64,000 nucleotides of DNA from Burkholderiales bacterium. Its GTDB lineage: Bacteria; Pseudomonadota; Gammaproteobacteria; Burkholderiales; Burkholderiaceae_C. The stretch lies in the NCBI GenBank assembly GCA_016219375.1, contig JACRNC010000020.1, forward strand, positions 62,001 through 126,000. The letters run 5' to 3'. The notes under the pieces were generated by a model. The model was given only the letters and a program-made list of their open reading frames with translations. It was not told the DNA's origin and searched no databases. Shown in pieces: positions 28,013-37,717 of this stretch (position 1 is its first letter; each line of letters opens with the position of its first letter). The translations under genes were made by a program, and so were the position numbers.

Positions 28013-28636
28013 ATGCCTGTCATAGTGGTCGCCAATCCGAAAGGCGGCGTCGGCAAGTCCACCCTCTCCACGCAAGTCGCCGGCTACTTGGCTGCTCGCG
28101 GCCATGCGGTGATGCTGGGCGACGTGGACCGCCAGCAGTCCGCACGGACCTGGCTGGGCCTGCGCCCGGACCACCTGCCGCGCATCCAGCCCTGGGACAT
28201 CGACCGTGACGAGGTGGTGCGGCCGCCCAAGGGCGTCACCCACGCCGTGCTCGACACCCCCGCCGGCCTGCACGGCAAACGGCTGGAGGCGGTAATGAAG
28301 CTGGCCGACCATGTCCTCATCCCGCTGCAGCCCAGCCTGTTCGATATCTATGCCACCGGCAACTTCGTTCGCGAGCTGCAGGCGCGACGCAAGCACGACC
28401 GCGTGCAGATGGCGGCCGTCGCCAACCGTGTGCGCGCCGGCAGCCTCTCGGCCGAGCAGCTGCGCAGCTTCCTGTCCACGCTCGGGCTGCCGGTGCTGAC
28501 CGAGCTGCGCGACACGCAGAACTACATTCAGCTCGCCGCCCACGGCCTGACGCTGTGGGACGTGGCGCCGCACCGGGTGGAGAAAGACTTGGCGCAGTGG
28601 GCGCCCGTCACCGCCTGGCTGAATCAAGCGGGCTGA
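28013..28636 (+). CDS. ParA/MinD-type ATPase
   Basis: Cytoplasmic deviant-Walker ATPase of the ParA family. Seen in 207 aa: Walker A with signature lysine KGGVGKST at residues 10-17, GDVDRQQSARTW (Walker A' region), AVLDTPAG as the switch-II-like block, and LIPLQPSLFDIYATG. The size fits the small orphan ParA group without an N-terminal DNA-binding domain. AAGGAG lies about five bases before the ATG; upstream in-frame codons are not convincing. There is no parB beside it and no visible parS-like repeat, so it is more likely a protein-positioning or regulatory ATPase than a chromosome segregator. Its cargo is unknown. Confidence 0.85.
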   Translation: MPVIVVANPKGGVGKSTLSTQVAGYLAARGHAVMLGDVDRQQSARTWLGLRPDHLPRIQPWDIDRDEVVRPPKGVTHAVLDTPAGLHGKRLEAVMKLADHVLIPLQPSLFDIYATGNFVRELQARRKHDRVQMAAVANRVRAGSLSAEQLRSFLSTLGLPVLTELRDTQNYIQLAAHGLTLWDVAPHRVEKDLAQWAPVTAWLNQAG

Positions 28637-28941
28637 CGGCCCAGGCCCGGCTCCAACGGCCGAGTTCGAAGAGCAGCTCGCCAGCGGCTTCAGGCGCGCA
28701 TGGTGCCCGCTACGGCTCCGTCCAGCGGGCACCAACGGCTTGCATCCAAGGACCACCAGACGATGCCCCGCCCCAAGCGGCATCTCGCAGCCGCCCGGTC
28801 GCCCCCCTTGCGGGGGGCAGGCAGCCCGCAGGGGCAGGCTTAGCATCCTGCGCCTCGCGCCTGCGCGCGTGCCCGGCCGCTGCTCGCACATCAAGCCGTC
28901 CGGCGCGTCCTGCTCACTCCTTCTTCTGCGAAAGCCCGCCC
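28637..28941. other. Gene-free stretch before the two-component system
   Basis: About 305 bases without a credible gene or strong hairpin. It should contain the promoter of the response-regulator gene, but I could not pick out clear hexamers. Confidence 0.5.
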
Positions 28942-29673
28942 ATGAAGGTCCTGCTCATCGACGACCACCCCCTCATCCTGTCCGCGCTCAAGAGCGTCAT
29001 TCAGGGCCTGGGCGAGAACATCGCCGTCGTCTCCGCCTCCAGCGGCCGCACGGCTCGCGAGCAGCTGGCGGCCGACCCTGAGTTCGACCTCGCCCTGCTG
29101 GACCTGCAACTTGGCGATGCCGACGGCTTCGACCTGCTGGCCGAGCTGCGTCAGGTCTATCCGGCGCTGCCGGTGGTCGTCATCTCGGCCTCGGACCGCA
29201 CCAGCGACGTGATCCGCGCGATCGACATGGGCGCAATGGGCTTCGTGCCCAAGCGCTCGTCCAACGAAACGCTGGTCGACGCGCTCAAGCAGGTCATGTC
29301 CGGCGGCGTCTATGTGCCGCCCATGAGCATGGGCCTGGGCGAGGGCCCAACGCCGACGCAAGCTGGGCTGCATCCCGAGACGCGGGCCGGTATCGGCTAC
29401 ACCGCCTCGCGGGAGGACTTCCAGCGCACGCCGGACTTGGCCTCCATCGGCCTGACACCGCGCCAGACCGACGTGCTGGCGCTGCTGCTCAAGGGCCAGC
29501 CTAACAAGCTGATTGCGCGTGAGCTCAACCTGTCGGTAGAGACGGTCAAGGACCACGTCGCTGCCGTGCTGCGTGCCCTGGGCGTCAGCTCGCGCACGCA
29601 GGCCGTGCTGGCCGTCAGCCAGATGCTGCAGCGCCACAGCGGCTTCTCGGCCTGGCGCCCCAGCGTGCGCTGA
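28942..29673 (+). CDS. LuxR/NarL-type response regulator
   Basis: DNA-binding response regulator. Seen in 243 aa: receiver domain with the acidic pocket IDD (residues 6-8), phospho-acceptor Asp54 in ALLDLQLGDADG, SAS as the Thr/Ser switch and a Lys in FVPKRSS. An unusually long linker of about 50 residues follows, then the LuxR helix-turn-helix with LTPRQTDVLALLLKGQPNKL and ARELNLSVETVKDHV. It lies 17 bp upstream of the hybrid kinase and probably forms a system with it. ATG 28942 starts exactly at the receiver domain. Confidence 0.9.
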   Translation: MKVLLIDDHPLILSALKSVIQGLGENIAVVSASSGRTAREQLAADPEFDLALLDLQLGDADGFDLLAELRQVYPALPVVVISASDRTSDVIRAIDMGAMGFVPKRSSNETLVDALKQVMSGGVYVPPMSMGLGEGPTPTQAGLHPETRAGIGYTASREDFQRTPDLASIGLTPRQTDVLALLLKGQPNKLIARELNLSVETVKDHVAAVLRALGVSSRTQAVLAVSQMLQRHSGFSAWRPSVR

Positions 29674-29690
29674 TCGGGGTTGCACAAGCC

Positions 29691-31550
29691 ATGTCGGTTG
29701 CTGCCGTGAACAAGCCCGCCGCGCTCTTCCTGGACACGGTGCCCATCCAGGCGCCGGCCAACGAGCCGTCTCTGATCCCGGACCTGGTCCGCTCCATCTA
29801 TGCCCAGACGGGCGTCTCGCTGCTGGGCCACTTCCTGGGCATCGTGGTCTTCACGGCCATCATGTTCCCGTTGGCCCATCCGCTGGTTCTGTGGGGCTGG
29901 TCGCTCACCTTCAGCGCCCTGTGGGTCTTCCGTGTCAGCTCGCTGGTGGGCTTTCGCCGCTCCCAGCTGCAGGACGCGGCCGAGCACGAATATTGGCTGC
30001 GCCTGTGGAACGCCAGCGCCATCGCCAGTGCCGGCATGTGGGGCGTGGCTACCCTGCTCTTCTACCAGCAGGCGGAGACCTTCCAGCGCGTTGCGCTGAT
30101 GCTGATGATCTACACCTACGGTATGGGCGGCGTGCCGTACATGGCCTCGCAGAGCCGGGTGTTCATCATCTGCCTGTCGCTCTACTTCGGCCCGCTGATC
30201 GCCAGCATCGCACTCACACCGGAGCCGCACCACCTCGAGCTGGCCGGCATCTGGTGCCTGATGACCTACGGCACCTTCGCGCTGGGCCGCGCGTTCCGCC
30301 GCGTCTTCGACGACATGGTGCGCCTGAAGCTGCACAACGAGGAACTGGCCGCCAAGCTGCGCGAGGAAGCCGCCGCCGCAGAGGTCGCCCAGCGCCAGGC
30401 CGAGCTGGCCAACCGCGCCAAGACCCAGTTCTTCGCTGCCGCCAGCCATGACCTGCGCCAGCCGCTTCATGCCATGGGGTTGTTTGCCGAGGCGCTGCGC
30501 CAGCGCAGCACCGACGACGAGGTGGTGCATCTGGTCAACAGCATCAACAGCTCCGTGGATGCGCTGGAGGGCCTGTTCTCCGAGCTGCTGGACATCACCA
30601 AGATCGACACCGGCGGCGTGGAGCCCGAGCCTGAGCACTTCCCCGTGGGAGACCTCTTTTCCCGCCTGCGCCTGCACTTCGAGCCCACGGCATTTGAGAA
30701 GGGCTTGGCGTTGACCTTCCGCGGCGAGCAGCACTTCGCCTATGCCGACCCCATGCTTGTCGAGCGCATCGTGCGCAACCTGGTGTCCAACGCCATCCGC
30801 TACACCGAGGACGGCGGCGTGCTGGTCAGCTGCCGCCGCAGCGGCAAGAAGGTGCTGATCCAGGTCTGGGACACCGGCATCGGCATCACCGACAAGGAGC
30901 AGGCACGGATCTTCGAGGAGTTCTATCAGGTGCAGAGTGCCCGCCCGCTGGAGCCGCACCATCGCAAGGGGCTGGGCCTGGGCTTGGCCATCGTCAAGCG
31001 GCTGGCCGACCTGATGGAAGCGCCGCTGACGCTGCGCTCACGGGTGAACCATGGCACCGTCTTCACGCTGGAGCTGCCCGTGGGCAAGGCGCCGCGCTGG
31101 AGCCAGTCCACTGCCTTGCAGAGCAAGGCTCCCATCGGCCTGACCCTGGATCGCCGCCTGATCGTGGTGGTGGAGGACGAGCCCGCTGTGCGCGAGGGCC
31201 TGCAGGTGCTGCTCAAGGGCTGGGGCGCCACCGTGGAGGCCTTCGACACTGTGGACCGTGCCGACACCTGGGCGCAGAACGCCGCAGCGTCCGGCCTCAA
31301 GCCCGACCTGCTGATCTGCGATTACCGGCTGCCCGAGCAGCGCACCGGCATCGACGCCATCAAACTGCTGCGCGATCGCTTCGGCGCGGCCATCCCGGCC
31401 ATCGTCGTCACCGGCAGCTCCATGGTCGGCCACGAGGACGAATCCCGCCGGCACGACTTCCACATCCTGCTCAAGCCGGTGGTGCCCACCCGGCTGCGGG
31501 CGATGATCGGCTTCAAGCTCGGTCTCAAGCCGCCCCAAGGCATCCTTTGA
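29691..31550 (+). CDS. Hybrid sensor histidine kinase with C-terminal receiver
   Basis: Inner-membrane sensor kinase, partner of the upstream response regulator. Seen in 619 aa: about five or six hydrophobic helices at residues 42-205 with short loops and no large periplasmic domain; a helical linker (205-245); HisKA with His253 in SHDLRQPLHAMG; an HATPase domain with N-box RIVRNLVSNAIRYTEDGG, G1 WDTGIGI and G2 GLGLGLAIVK; then a receiver domain (about 485-605) with VVVEDEPAVREG and acceptor Asp in LLICDYRLP. The architecture suggests a phosphorelay sensing a membrane or cytosolic cue. A terminator follows the gene. Confidence 0.92.
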   Translation: MSVAAVNKPAALFLDTVPIQAPANEPSLIPDLVRSIYAQTGVSLLGHFLGIVVFTAIMFPLAHPLVLWGWSLTFSALWVFRVSSLVGFRRSQLQDAAEHEYWLRLWNASAIASAGMWGVATLLFYQQAETFQRVALMLMIYTYGMGGVPYMASQSRVFIICLSLYFGPLIASIALTPEPHHLELAGIWCLMTYGTFALGRAFRRVFDDMVRLKLHNEELAAKLREEAAAAEVAQRQAELANRAKTQFFAAASHDLRQPLHAMGLFAEALRQRSTDDEVVHLVNSINSSVDALEGLFSELLDITKIDTGGVEPEPEHFPVGDLFSRLRLHFEPTAFEKGLALTFRGEQHFAYADPMLVERIVRNLVSNAIRYTEDGGVLVSCRRSGKKVLIQVWDTGIGITDKEQARIFEEFYQVQSARPLEPHHRKGLGLGLAIVKRLADLMEAPLTLRSRVNHGTVFTLELPVGKAPRWSQSTALQSKAPIGLTLDRRLIVVVEDEPAVREGLQVLLKGWGATVEAFDTVDRADTWAQNAAASGLKPDLLICDYRLPEQRTGIDAIKLLRDRFGAAIPAIVVTGSSMVGHEDESRRHDFHILLKPVVPTRLRAMIGFKLGLKPPQGIL

Positions 31551-31568
31551 CGCCCTGACGACACCAAC

Positions 31569-31597
31569 AAACGGCCCTTGCAAGAGGGCCGTTTGCT
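31569..31597 (+). terminator. Intrinsic terminator after the hybrid kinase gene
   Basis: Ten-bp perfect stem (31569-31578 with 31585-31594) and a 6-base loop. It is followed by a short T-containing stretch, and the stem itself begins with AAA and ends with TTT, so it may act in both directions. Confidence 0.8.
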
Positions 31598-31707
31598 TTG
31601 CGCGGGGCAAGCGCCGCGTCCCCGCCCCATGCGAGACATCCGAACGGCGAGCGAGCCGCAGCGCGGCCGTCGCCGCCCCGCCCTCGGGGCTCTGGGCTCA
31701 CGTCGGC

Positions 31708-32664
31708 TCACGCCGCGCACAACTCCCGCCTGGCCGCTTCGTACTCGGCGCGCAGCCGCGCCACCAGTTGGGCCGCCGGCACCACCTGCTTGATGGCGCC
31801 GATGCCCTGGCCGCAGCCCCAGATGTCCTTCCAGGCCTTCTTTGCACCATCACCGCCGAAGTCCATCTTGCTCGGGTCGCTCTCGGGCAGATGATCCGGG
31901 TCCAGGCCGGCGGCCACGATGGAGCCACGCAGGTAGTTGCCATGCACGCCGGTGAAGAGGTTGGAATACACCACGTCCTGGCTGGTGGAGTCGACGATCA
32001 TCTGCTTGTAGGCATCGGCCGCGCGGGCCTCCTCCGTCGCGATGAAGGCCGAGCCGATGTAGGCGAAATCCGCGCCCATCGCGCGCGCCGCCAGCACGGA
32101 CCGGCCGTTGGCGATTGAGCCGGAAAGTGCCAGCGGGCCGCTGAACCATTCGCGGATCTCCTGGATCAGCGCAAACGGGCTCGTCGTCCCAGCATGGCCA
32201 CCGGCGCCTGCCGCGACGGCGATCAGGCCGTCAGCGCCCTTCTCAATGGCCTTGCGCGCAAACGTGTTGTTGATCACGTCGTGCAGCACCACACCGCCGT
32301 AGCTGTGCACGGCCTCGTTGACCTCCGGCCGCGCACCCAGCGAGGTGATGATCACCGGCACCTTGTACTTCACGCACAGCGCCAGGTCGTGCTCGAGCCG
32401 GTCGTTGCTCTTGTGCACGATCTGGTTAATGGCAAACGGCGCAGCGGGCTGGTCCGGATGGGCCGCGTTGTAGGCCGCCAGCGTTTCCGTGATCTCGGCC
32501 AGCCAGTCTTCGAGCTGCGACGCCGGGCGCGCATTGAGCGCAGGCATGGAGCCCACGACACCCGCTTTGCACTGCTCGATCACGAGCTTGGGGTTGCTGA
32601 TGATGAACAGGGGCGAGCCGATGATCGGCAGGGACAGGTTCTGCAGCACCTGGGGCAGGGCCAT
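31708..32664 (-). CDS. NAD(P)H-dependent flavin oxidoreductase / nitronate monooxygenase family
   Basis: FMN-dependent TIM-barrel enzyme of the 2-nitropropane dioxygenase family. Seen in 318 aa: LSLPIIGSPLFIISNPKLV at the N-terminus; AGVVGSMPALNARP; the flavin-binding GADGLIAVAAGAGGHAG, with the His typical of the active site; and LSGSIANGRSVLAARAMGAD. ATG at 32664 has a GAGGAG ribosome-binding site six bases upstream and is preferred to the TTG two codons earlier. The family includes true nitronate monooxygenases and enoyl-reductase-like members; substrate is not predictable. It lies downstream of the acyl-CoA dehydrogenase gene and may be co-expressed. Confidence 0.88.
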   Translation of the reverse strand: MALPQVLQNLSLPIIGSPLFIISNPKLVIEQCKAGVVGSMPALNARPASQLEDWLAEITETLAAYNAAHPDQPAAPFAINQIVHKSNDRLEHDLALCVKYKVPVIITSLGARPEVNEAVHSYGGVVLHDVINNTFARKAIEKGADGLIAVAAGAGGHAGTTSPFALIQEIREWFSGPLALSGSIANGRSVLAARAMGADFAYIGSAFIATEEARAADAYKQMIVDSTSQDVVYSNLFTGVHGNYLRGSIVAAGLDPDHLPESDPSKMDFGGDGAKKAWKDIWGCGQGIGAIKQVVPAAQLVARLRAEYEAARRELCAA

Positions 32665-32798
32665 GGACAACTCCTCGATCAGGAAAACGAAGGCCCGCAG
32701 CGGAGAGGCTCCGTGCGGGCCGCGGGCAGCTTAGCAGTACGGGGCCCCAGCTACCGGCAGTGGTTGCCGCCAGCAGCCCAGCCCCGATGCAGCCACCG

Positions 32799-34604
32799 TC
32801 AGAATGACTCCAGCGGCATCGCGGTGACGCTGTCGGCGCCCTCGACGATGGCGTCGCGCAGGCCGCGCACCTTCGACAGGATGTGGTCGCCATAGAAGCG
32901 CGCGGTGGCGATCTTGGCAGCCATGAACTCAGCGTCCTCGCCGGCCGCCAGCTTGTCCTCCGCCACGAGCAGCGCGCGCGCCATTTGCCAGCCTGCAACG
33001 ACGTTGCCGGCGAGCATCAGGTAGGGGACGCTTCCGGCGAACACCGCGTTGGGCTTGGCCTTGGTGTTCTGCGCGACAAAGTCCACCACCTCGGTGAAGG
33101 CCTGGCGTGCCTCGCGCAGGCGCTTGAGCAGGCTGCGCGCGGCCACGCTGTCGCGCTTGGCCAACTCGCCTTCGGTCACCTCGATCTGCGCGGCCACGGC
33201 GCGGGCCTGGGCGCCACCGTCGCGGGCGGTCTTGCGGCCCACCAGGTCGTTGGCCTGGATGGCCGTGGTGCCTTCGTAGATGGTCAGGATCTTGGCGTCG
33301 CGCAGGTACTGCGCCGCGCCGGTTTCCTCGATGAAACCCATGCCGCCGTGCACCTGCACGCCCAGGGAGGCCACCTCCAGGCTCATCTCGGTGCTGTAGC
33401 CCTTGACCAGCGGCACCATGAACTCATAGAAGGCCTGGTTCTGCTTGCGCACCTCGGCATCCGGATGATGATGCGCGGCGTCGTACGCGGCCGCTGCCAC
33501 GACCGCCATCGCGCGGCAGCCTTCGGTGTAGGCCCGCATCGTCATCAGCATGCGCTGCACATCCGGGTGGTGGATGATGGGCGCGGAGCCCGGCAGCGAG
33601 CCGTCCACCGGGCGAGACTGCACGCGGTCGCGGGCGTACTGCACGGCCTTCTGGTAGGCCCGCTCGGCCACCGCGATGCCCTGCACGCCCACGCCGAAGC
33701 GCGCGGCGTTCATCATGATGAACATGTACTCCAGGCCGCGGTTCTCCTCACCGATGAGGTAGCCGATGGCGCCCGGGCCCACTTCGCCCTTGTCGTCGCC
33801 ATAGACCAGCACGGCCGTGGGGCTGGCCTTGATGCCCAGCTTGTGCTCGATGGACGCGCAATAGACGTCGTTGCGCTTGCCCAGCGAGCCGTCGGCATTG
33901 ACCAGGAACTTGGGCACGATGAAGAGCGAGATGCCCTTGACACCCTCCGGTGCGCTCGGCGTGCGCGCCAGCACCAGGTGGACGATGTTCTCCGACAGGT
34001 CGTGCTCGCCGTAGGTGATGAAGATCTTCTGGCCGCTGATGCGGAAGCTGCCGTCATCCTGCGGCACGGCCTTGGTGCGCACCAGGGCCAGGTCTGAGCC
34101 GGCCTGCGGCTCGGTGAGGTTCATCGTGCCCGTCCACGTCCCCTCGATCATCTTGGGGATGTAGAGGGCCTTCTGCTCGTCGCTGCCGGCGGTCAGCAGG
34201 GCCTCGATGGCGCCGTCGGTCAGCAGCGGGCACAGCGCAAAGCTCATGTTGGCGCTGTTGACCATCTCGGTGCAGGCCGCGCCGATGGTCTTGGGCAGGC
34301 CCTGGCCGCCGTACTCGGCCGGGTGTTGCAAGCCCTGCCAGCCGCCTGCCGTGAATTGGCTGAACGCGTCCTTGAAGCCCGGGGCGGTGGTGACCACTCC
34401 GTCCTTCCAGGCGCCCGGGTTCTTGTCGCCCTCCCAGTTCAGCGGGGCCAGCACGCCCTCGTTGAGCTTGGCGCACTCTTCCAGCACGGCCTGGGCGGTC
34501 TCGTAGCCGGCTTCTTCAAAACCGGGCAGCTGGGCCACCTGATCGATGCCAGCCAGTTCCTTCATGCCGAAGAGCATGTCCTTCAGCGGGGCGCGGTAGG
34601 TCAT
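32799..34604 (-). CDS. Acyl-CoA dehydrogenase, large C-terminal-domain type
   Basis: FAD enzyme of fatty-acid beta-oxidation that introduces the 2,3-double bond and passes electrons to ETF. Seen in 601 aa: N-terminal [19 protein letters not shown]; the FAD-binding region [20 protein letters not shown]; the central beta domain with [31 protein letters not shown]; and the C-terminal helical domain with [21 protein letters not shown] including the catalytic-region EETG. The extra C-terminal domain puts it in the roughly 600-aa group. A GGAG ribosome-binding site precedes ATG 34604. It is followed upstream on the same strand by etfA and etfB, its electron acceptor. Confidence 0.93.
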   Translation of the reverse strand: MTYRAPLKDMLFGMKELAGIDQVAQLPGFEEAGYETAQAVLEECAKLNEGVLAPLNWEGDKNPGAWKDGVVTTAPGFKDAFSQFTAGGWQGLQHPAEYGGQGLPKTIGAACTEMVNSANMSFALCPLLTDGAIEALLTAGSDEQKALYIPKMIEGTWTGTMNLTEPQAGSDLALVRTKAVPQDDGSFRISGQKIFITYGEHDLSENIVHLVLARTPSAPEGVKGISLFIVPKFLVNADGSLGKRNDVYCASIEHKLGIKASPTAVLVYGDDKGEVGPGAIGYLIGEENRGLEYMFIMMNAARFGVGVQGIAVAERAYQKAVQYARDRVQSRPVDGSLPGSAPIIHHPDVQRMLMTMRAYTEGCRAMAVVAAAAYDAAHHHPDAEVRKQNQAFYEFMVPLVKGYSTEMSLEVASLGVQVHGGMGFIEETGAAQYLRDAKILTIYEGTTAIQANDLVGRKTARDGGAQARAVAAQIEVTEGELAKRDSVAARSLLKRLREARQAFTEVVDFVAQNTKAKPNAVFAGSVPYLMLAGNVVAGWQMARALLVAEDKLAAGEDAEFMAAKIATARFYGDHILSKVRGLRDAIVEGADSVTAMPLESF

Positions 34605-34627
34605 TGGTTTTTTCTCCACAACGAAAT

Positions 34628-34663
34628 CAGGGCGCCGCAACCGCTACCGGTCTGGGCGCCCTG
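34628..34663 (-). terminator. Hairpin between etfA and the acyl-CoA dehydrogenase gene
   Basis: Nine-bp perfect inverted repeat (34628-34636 and 34655-34663) with an 18-base loop, 31 bp after the etfA stop. Only a weak T-rich stretch follows on the minus strand, so it may be a leaky terminator or an RNA-stabilising hairpin. Confidence 0.55.
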
Positions 34664-34693
34664 CAAAGGTCGGCTTGCGTGTCGGCGTGGGGC

Positions 34694-35626
34694 TTACAGC
34701 GCCTTCACCAGCTCCGGCACGGCCGTGAACAGGTCGGCCTCCAGGCCGAAGTCGGCCACCTGGAAGATCGGCGCTTCAGGGTCCTTGTTGATCGCGACGA
34801 TCACCTTGGAGTCCTTCATGCCGGCCAGGTGCTGGATGGCGCCCGAGATGCCGGCGGCGATGTAGAGCTGCGGCGCGACGATCTTGCCCGTCTGGCCCAC
34901 CTGCCAGTCGTTGGGCGCGTAGCCGGCGTCCACCGCGGCGCGGCTGGCACCCAGCGCGGCACCCAGCTTGTCGGCCAGCGGGGTCAGCACCTCGTTGAAC
35001 TTGTCGCTGGAGCCCAGGGCACGACCACCGGAGACGATGATCTTGGCCGCGGTCAGCTCAGGCCGGTCGCTCTTGGTCACCTCGCGGCCGACGAAGCTGG
35101 ACTTGCCGCTGTCGGCCACCGCATTGACGTTTTCCACGGCAGCGGAACCACCCGTGGCCGCTGCGGCGTCGAAGCCGGTGGCGCGCACGGTGATCACCTT
35201 GACGGCGTCGGACGACTGCACGGTGGCGATGGCGTTGCCGGCGTAGATCGGGCGCTCGAAGGTGTCGGCGCTGACGACCTTGGTGATCTCGGAGATCTGC
35301 GCCACGTCCAGCTTGGCCGCCACGCGGGGAGCCACGTTCTTGCCGTAGGCGGTCGCCGGGAAGACGATGTGCGAGTAGCCGGAGGCCACGGCCAGCACCT
35401 GGGCGGCCACGTTCTCGGCCAGACCGTCGGCGAAGGCCGCGCTGTCGGCCAGCAGCACCTTGGTGACGCCGGCCACTTGAGCAGCAGCCTGCGCGGCAGC
35501 CTGGGCGCCGCTGCCGGCCACCAGCACGTGCACGTCGCCGCCGGCTTGCTGCGCTGCGGTGATGGTGTTGAGGGTGGCGCCCTTCAGGGAGCCGTTGTCG
35601 TGTTCAGCGATGACGAGTGCGGTCAT
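34694..35626 (-). CDS. etfA: Electron transfer flavoprotein alpha subunit
   Basis: FAD-binding subunit of the ETF heterodimer that carries electrons from acyl-CoA dehydrogenases to ETF:quinone oxidoreductase. Seen in 310 aa: N-terminal [19 protein letters not shown], and the C-terminal FAD domain with [30 protein letters not shown] and [20 protein letters not shown], all diagnostic. It lies 12 bp downstream of etfB. Confidence 0.97.
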   Translation of the reverse strand: MTALVIAEHDNGSLKGATLNTITAAQQAGGDVHVLVAGSGAQAAAQAAAQVAGVTKVLLADSAAFADGLAENVAAQVLAVASGYSHIVFPATAYGKNVAPRVAAKLDVAQISEITKVVSADTFERPIYAGNAIATVQSSDAVKVITVRATGFDAAAATGGSAAVENVNAVADSGKSSFVGREVTKSDRPELTAAKIIVSGGRALGSSDKFNEVLTPLADKLGAALGASRAAVDAGYAPNDWQVGQTGKIVAPQLYIAAGISGAIQHLAGMKDSKVIVAINKDPEAPIFQVADFGLEADLFTAVPELVKAL

Positions 35627-35638
35627 GGTCGGGGCTCC

Positions 35639-36388
35639 TCAGATCACTTTGGCGTCGTTCTTCAGCTTGCTCACCAGGGTGGCCACGTCAGGCACCTTGA
35701 TGCCGGCGCTGCGCTTGGGCGGCTCGGCAACCTTGAGCGTCTTGATGCGCGGAGCGGCGTCCACGCCCAGGTCGGCGGGCTTGACCACGTCCAGCGGCTT
35801 CTTCTTGGCCTTCATGATGTTGGGCAGGGTGACGTAGCGCGGCTCGTTGAGGCGCAGGTCGGTCGTCACCACGGCCGGCAGGGCCAGCTTGACGGTCTCC
35901 AGACCGCCGTCCACCTCACGCGTCACCACGGCGGCGCCGTCGGCGACCTCCACCTTGGAGGCGAAGGTGGCTTGCGGCAGGTCCGCCAGCGCGGCCAGCA
36001 TCTGGCCGGTCTGATTGCAGTCGTCGTCGATGGCCTGCTTGCCCAGGATGATGAGCTGGGGCTGCTCCTTGTCCACCAGGGCCTTGAGGATCTTGGCCAC
36101 GGCCAGCGGCTGCACCTCGTCCGTCGTCTCGACCAGGATGCCGCGGTCGGCACCGATGGCCATGGCCGTGCGTAGCGTCTCCTGAGCCTGGGTGGGGCCG
36201 ACCGAGACGGCGATGATTTCGGTCACGACGCCCTTTTCCTTCAGGCGGGTGGCCTCCTCGACGGCGATCTCGTCGAAGGGGTTCATGCTCATCTTCACGT
36301 TGGCGATGTCCACCCCCGTGCCGTCGGACTTCACGCGGACCTTCACGTTGTAGTCGACGACACGCTTGACCGGAACCAGTGCCTTCAT
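35639..36388 (-). CDS. etfB: Electron transfer flavoprotein beta subunit
   Basis: AMP-binding partner of EtfA. Seen in 249 aa: [20 protein letters not shown] at the start, [20 protein letters not shown], the AMP loop around [18 protein letters not shown], and the ETF-beta signature ending in [17 protein letters not shown] precedes ATG 36388. It is the first gene of the etfB-etfA-acyl-CoA dehydrogenase-flavin oxidoreductase run and diverges from murI. Confidence 0.97.
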   Translation of the reverse strand: MKALVPVKRVVDYNVKVRVKSDGTGVDIANVKMSMNPFDEIAVEEATRLKEKGVVTEIIAVSVGPTQAQETLRTAMAIGADRGILVETTDEVQPLAVAKILKALVDKEQPQLIILGKQAIDDDCNQTGQMLAALADLPQATFASKVEVADGAAVVTREVDGGLETVKLALPAVVTTDLRLNEPRYVTLPNIMKAKKKPLDVVKPADLGVDAAPRIKTLKVAEPPKRSAGIKVPDVATLVSKLKNDAKVI

Positions 36389-36803
36389 GCGACGTTCTCC
36401 TCGGATAGATGGATGAGAGATGGTTGAGGCTGTATGAATCGGCTGCCTCTTTGGCGCCAGGCGGGCGTCCGGCCTGCGGCGCCTCGCGCAGTCACGACGC
36501 GCGCATCGACCCGCAAAAAGGGGGCCCGAGCGCGCGGGCGGCCACGATCGCAGCCGCCCAAAAAAGCACGATCGTTCGATTCTAGCGTCTCTGTGCGGGG
36601 AAACCAGCCCCACGCCGATGGGACGGTTTTGGGCTGCGACGTGCGAGGCCGTGACGCGCCCGGTTGGGCAGCGCTGCTAGACTGCCCCGCCTCATTTTTT
36701 GCTTGCCGCGTCTGCCGTCTCATGCGGCGGCTCGCGGTCCGCGGCGCCCGGCCTGGGCTTGTACGCCCTTCTCTGCCCGTCGCCACACCGTCAGGTCCCG
36801 CGC
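36389..36803. other. Divergent promoter region between etfB and murI
   Basis: 415 bases without a credible gene. A TAGAAT box on the minus strand (about 36575-36580) could be the -10 of the etfB promoter, but no good -35 goes with it. A 7-bp perfect hairpin (36536-36542 with 36553-36559) flanked by A-runs lies in the presumed etfB leader. Confidence 0.45.
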
Positions 36804-37616
36804 ATGCCCAGCACGCCCGCTTCTGCAACCGCCCTGCGAGTGGGCGTTTTCGATTCCGGCGTGGGCGGCCTGTCCGTGCTGCGCGCGATCCACGAGACGC
36901 TGCCGCAGGCCACGCTGATCTACGCCGCGGACTCGGCCCATGCGCCTTACGGTGAGCGCAGCGACGACGACATCCTGCGCCGCAGCGAGGCGATGGCTGC
37001 GTTTCTCCATGCCGCAGGGGCTGACGTGCTGGTGGTCGCCTGCAACACCGCCACGGCCATCGCCATCGAGCCCCTGCGGCTGCACCATGCCGGCTGGCCG
37101 ATCGTCGGTGTCGAGCCGGGCATCAAGCCTGCGATCGCCGCCAGCCGCAACGGCCGCATCGGCGTGATGGCCACCACGGGCACCCTGCGCAGCGCGCGTT
37201 ATCAAAGACTGCTGCAGGCCCACGGTGCGCGGGTGCAGGTCTTCGCGCAGCCCTGCCCCGGGCTGGCACACGCGATCGAGCAAGGGCGCCTGGACGACCC
37301 GGAGCTGCTTGCGCTCATCGAGCGGCATTGCGCCCCGCTGCGCGCGCACGGCGTGGACACGGTGGTGCTGGGTTGCACGCATTACCCCTTCGTCGCCCGG
37401 CAGATCCAGGCCGCACTGGGCCCCGAAGTGCTGCTGCTGGATACGGCGCACGCCGTGGCCAGGCAAGTCGCGCGCGTGGTCGAAGGCCTGCAACCTCATG
37501 TCAGCGCGCCGGGCACCCTGCCGCAACTCTGGACCAACGGCGATCCGCAGCAGATGCAGCGGCTTGCCGGGCAGTGGCTGGGTTTTCCCTTCCTGGTCCA
37601 GCGCTTGCCTGCCTGA
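36804..37616 (+). CDS. murI: Glutamate racemase
   Basis: Interconverts L- and D-glutamate to supply D-Glu for peptidoglycan, in the cytoplasm. Seen in 270 aa: GVFDSGVGGLSVLRAI near the N-terminus, ADSAHAPYGERS, the first catalytic Cys in VVACNTATA and the second in VVLGCTHYPF. ATG 36804 puts the FDSG block at residues 15-18, as in the family. Length is typical. It stands alone, followed by the GGDEF gene. Confidence 0.96.
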   Translation: MPSTPASATALRVGVFDSGVGGLSVLRAIHETLPQATLIYAADSAHAPYGERSDDDILRRSEAMAAFLHAAGADVLVVACNTATAIAIEPLRLHHAGWPIVGVEPGIKPAIAASRNGRIGVMATTGTLRSARYQRLLQAHGARVQVFAQPCPGLAHAIEQGRLDDPELLALIERHCAPLRAHGVDTVVLGCTHYPFVARQIQAALGPEVLLLDTAHAVARQVARVVEGLQPHVSAPGTLPQLWTNGDPQQMQRLAGQWLGFPFLVQRLPA

Positions 37617-37717
37617 GCGGCGGTGTGGCCGCAGCCTGCCCCGAGGCCCGGCTGCAGGCACCTGCCGCCACGACGCTGGCGGCGGGCGCTCAACCGGCCG
37701 CGGCCTACCAAACGCCC

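Noticed and set aside
36536-36559. Terminator between etfB and murI
   Set aside because: The 7-bp hairpin is followed by A residues on the plus strand, and on the minus strand the T-run is too far away.
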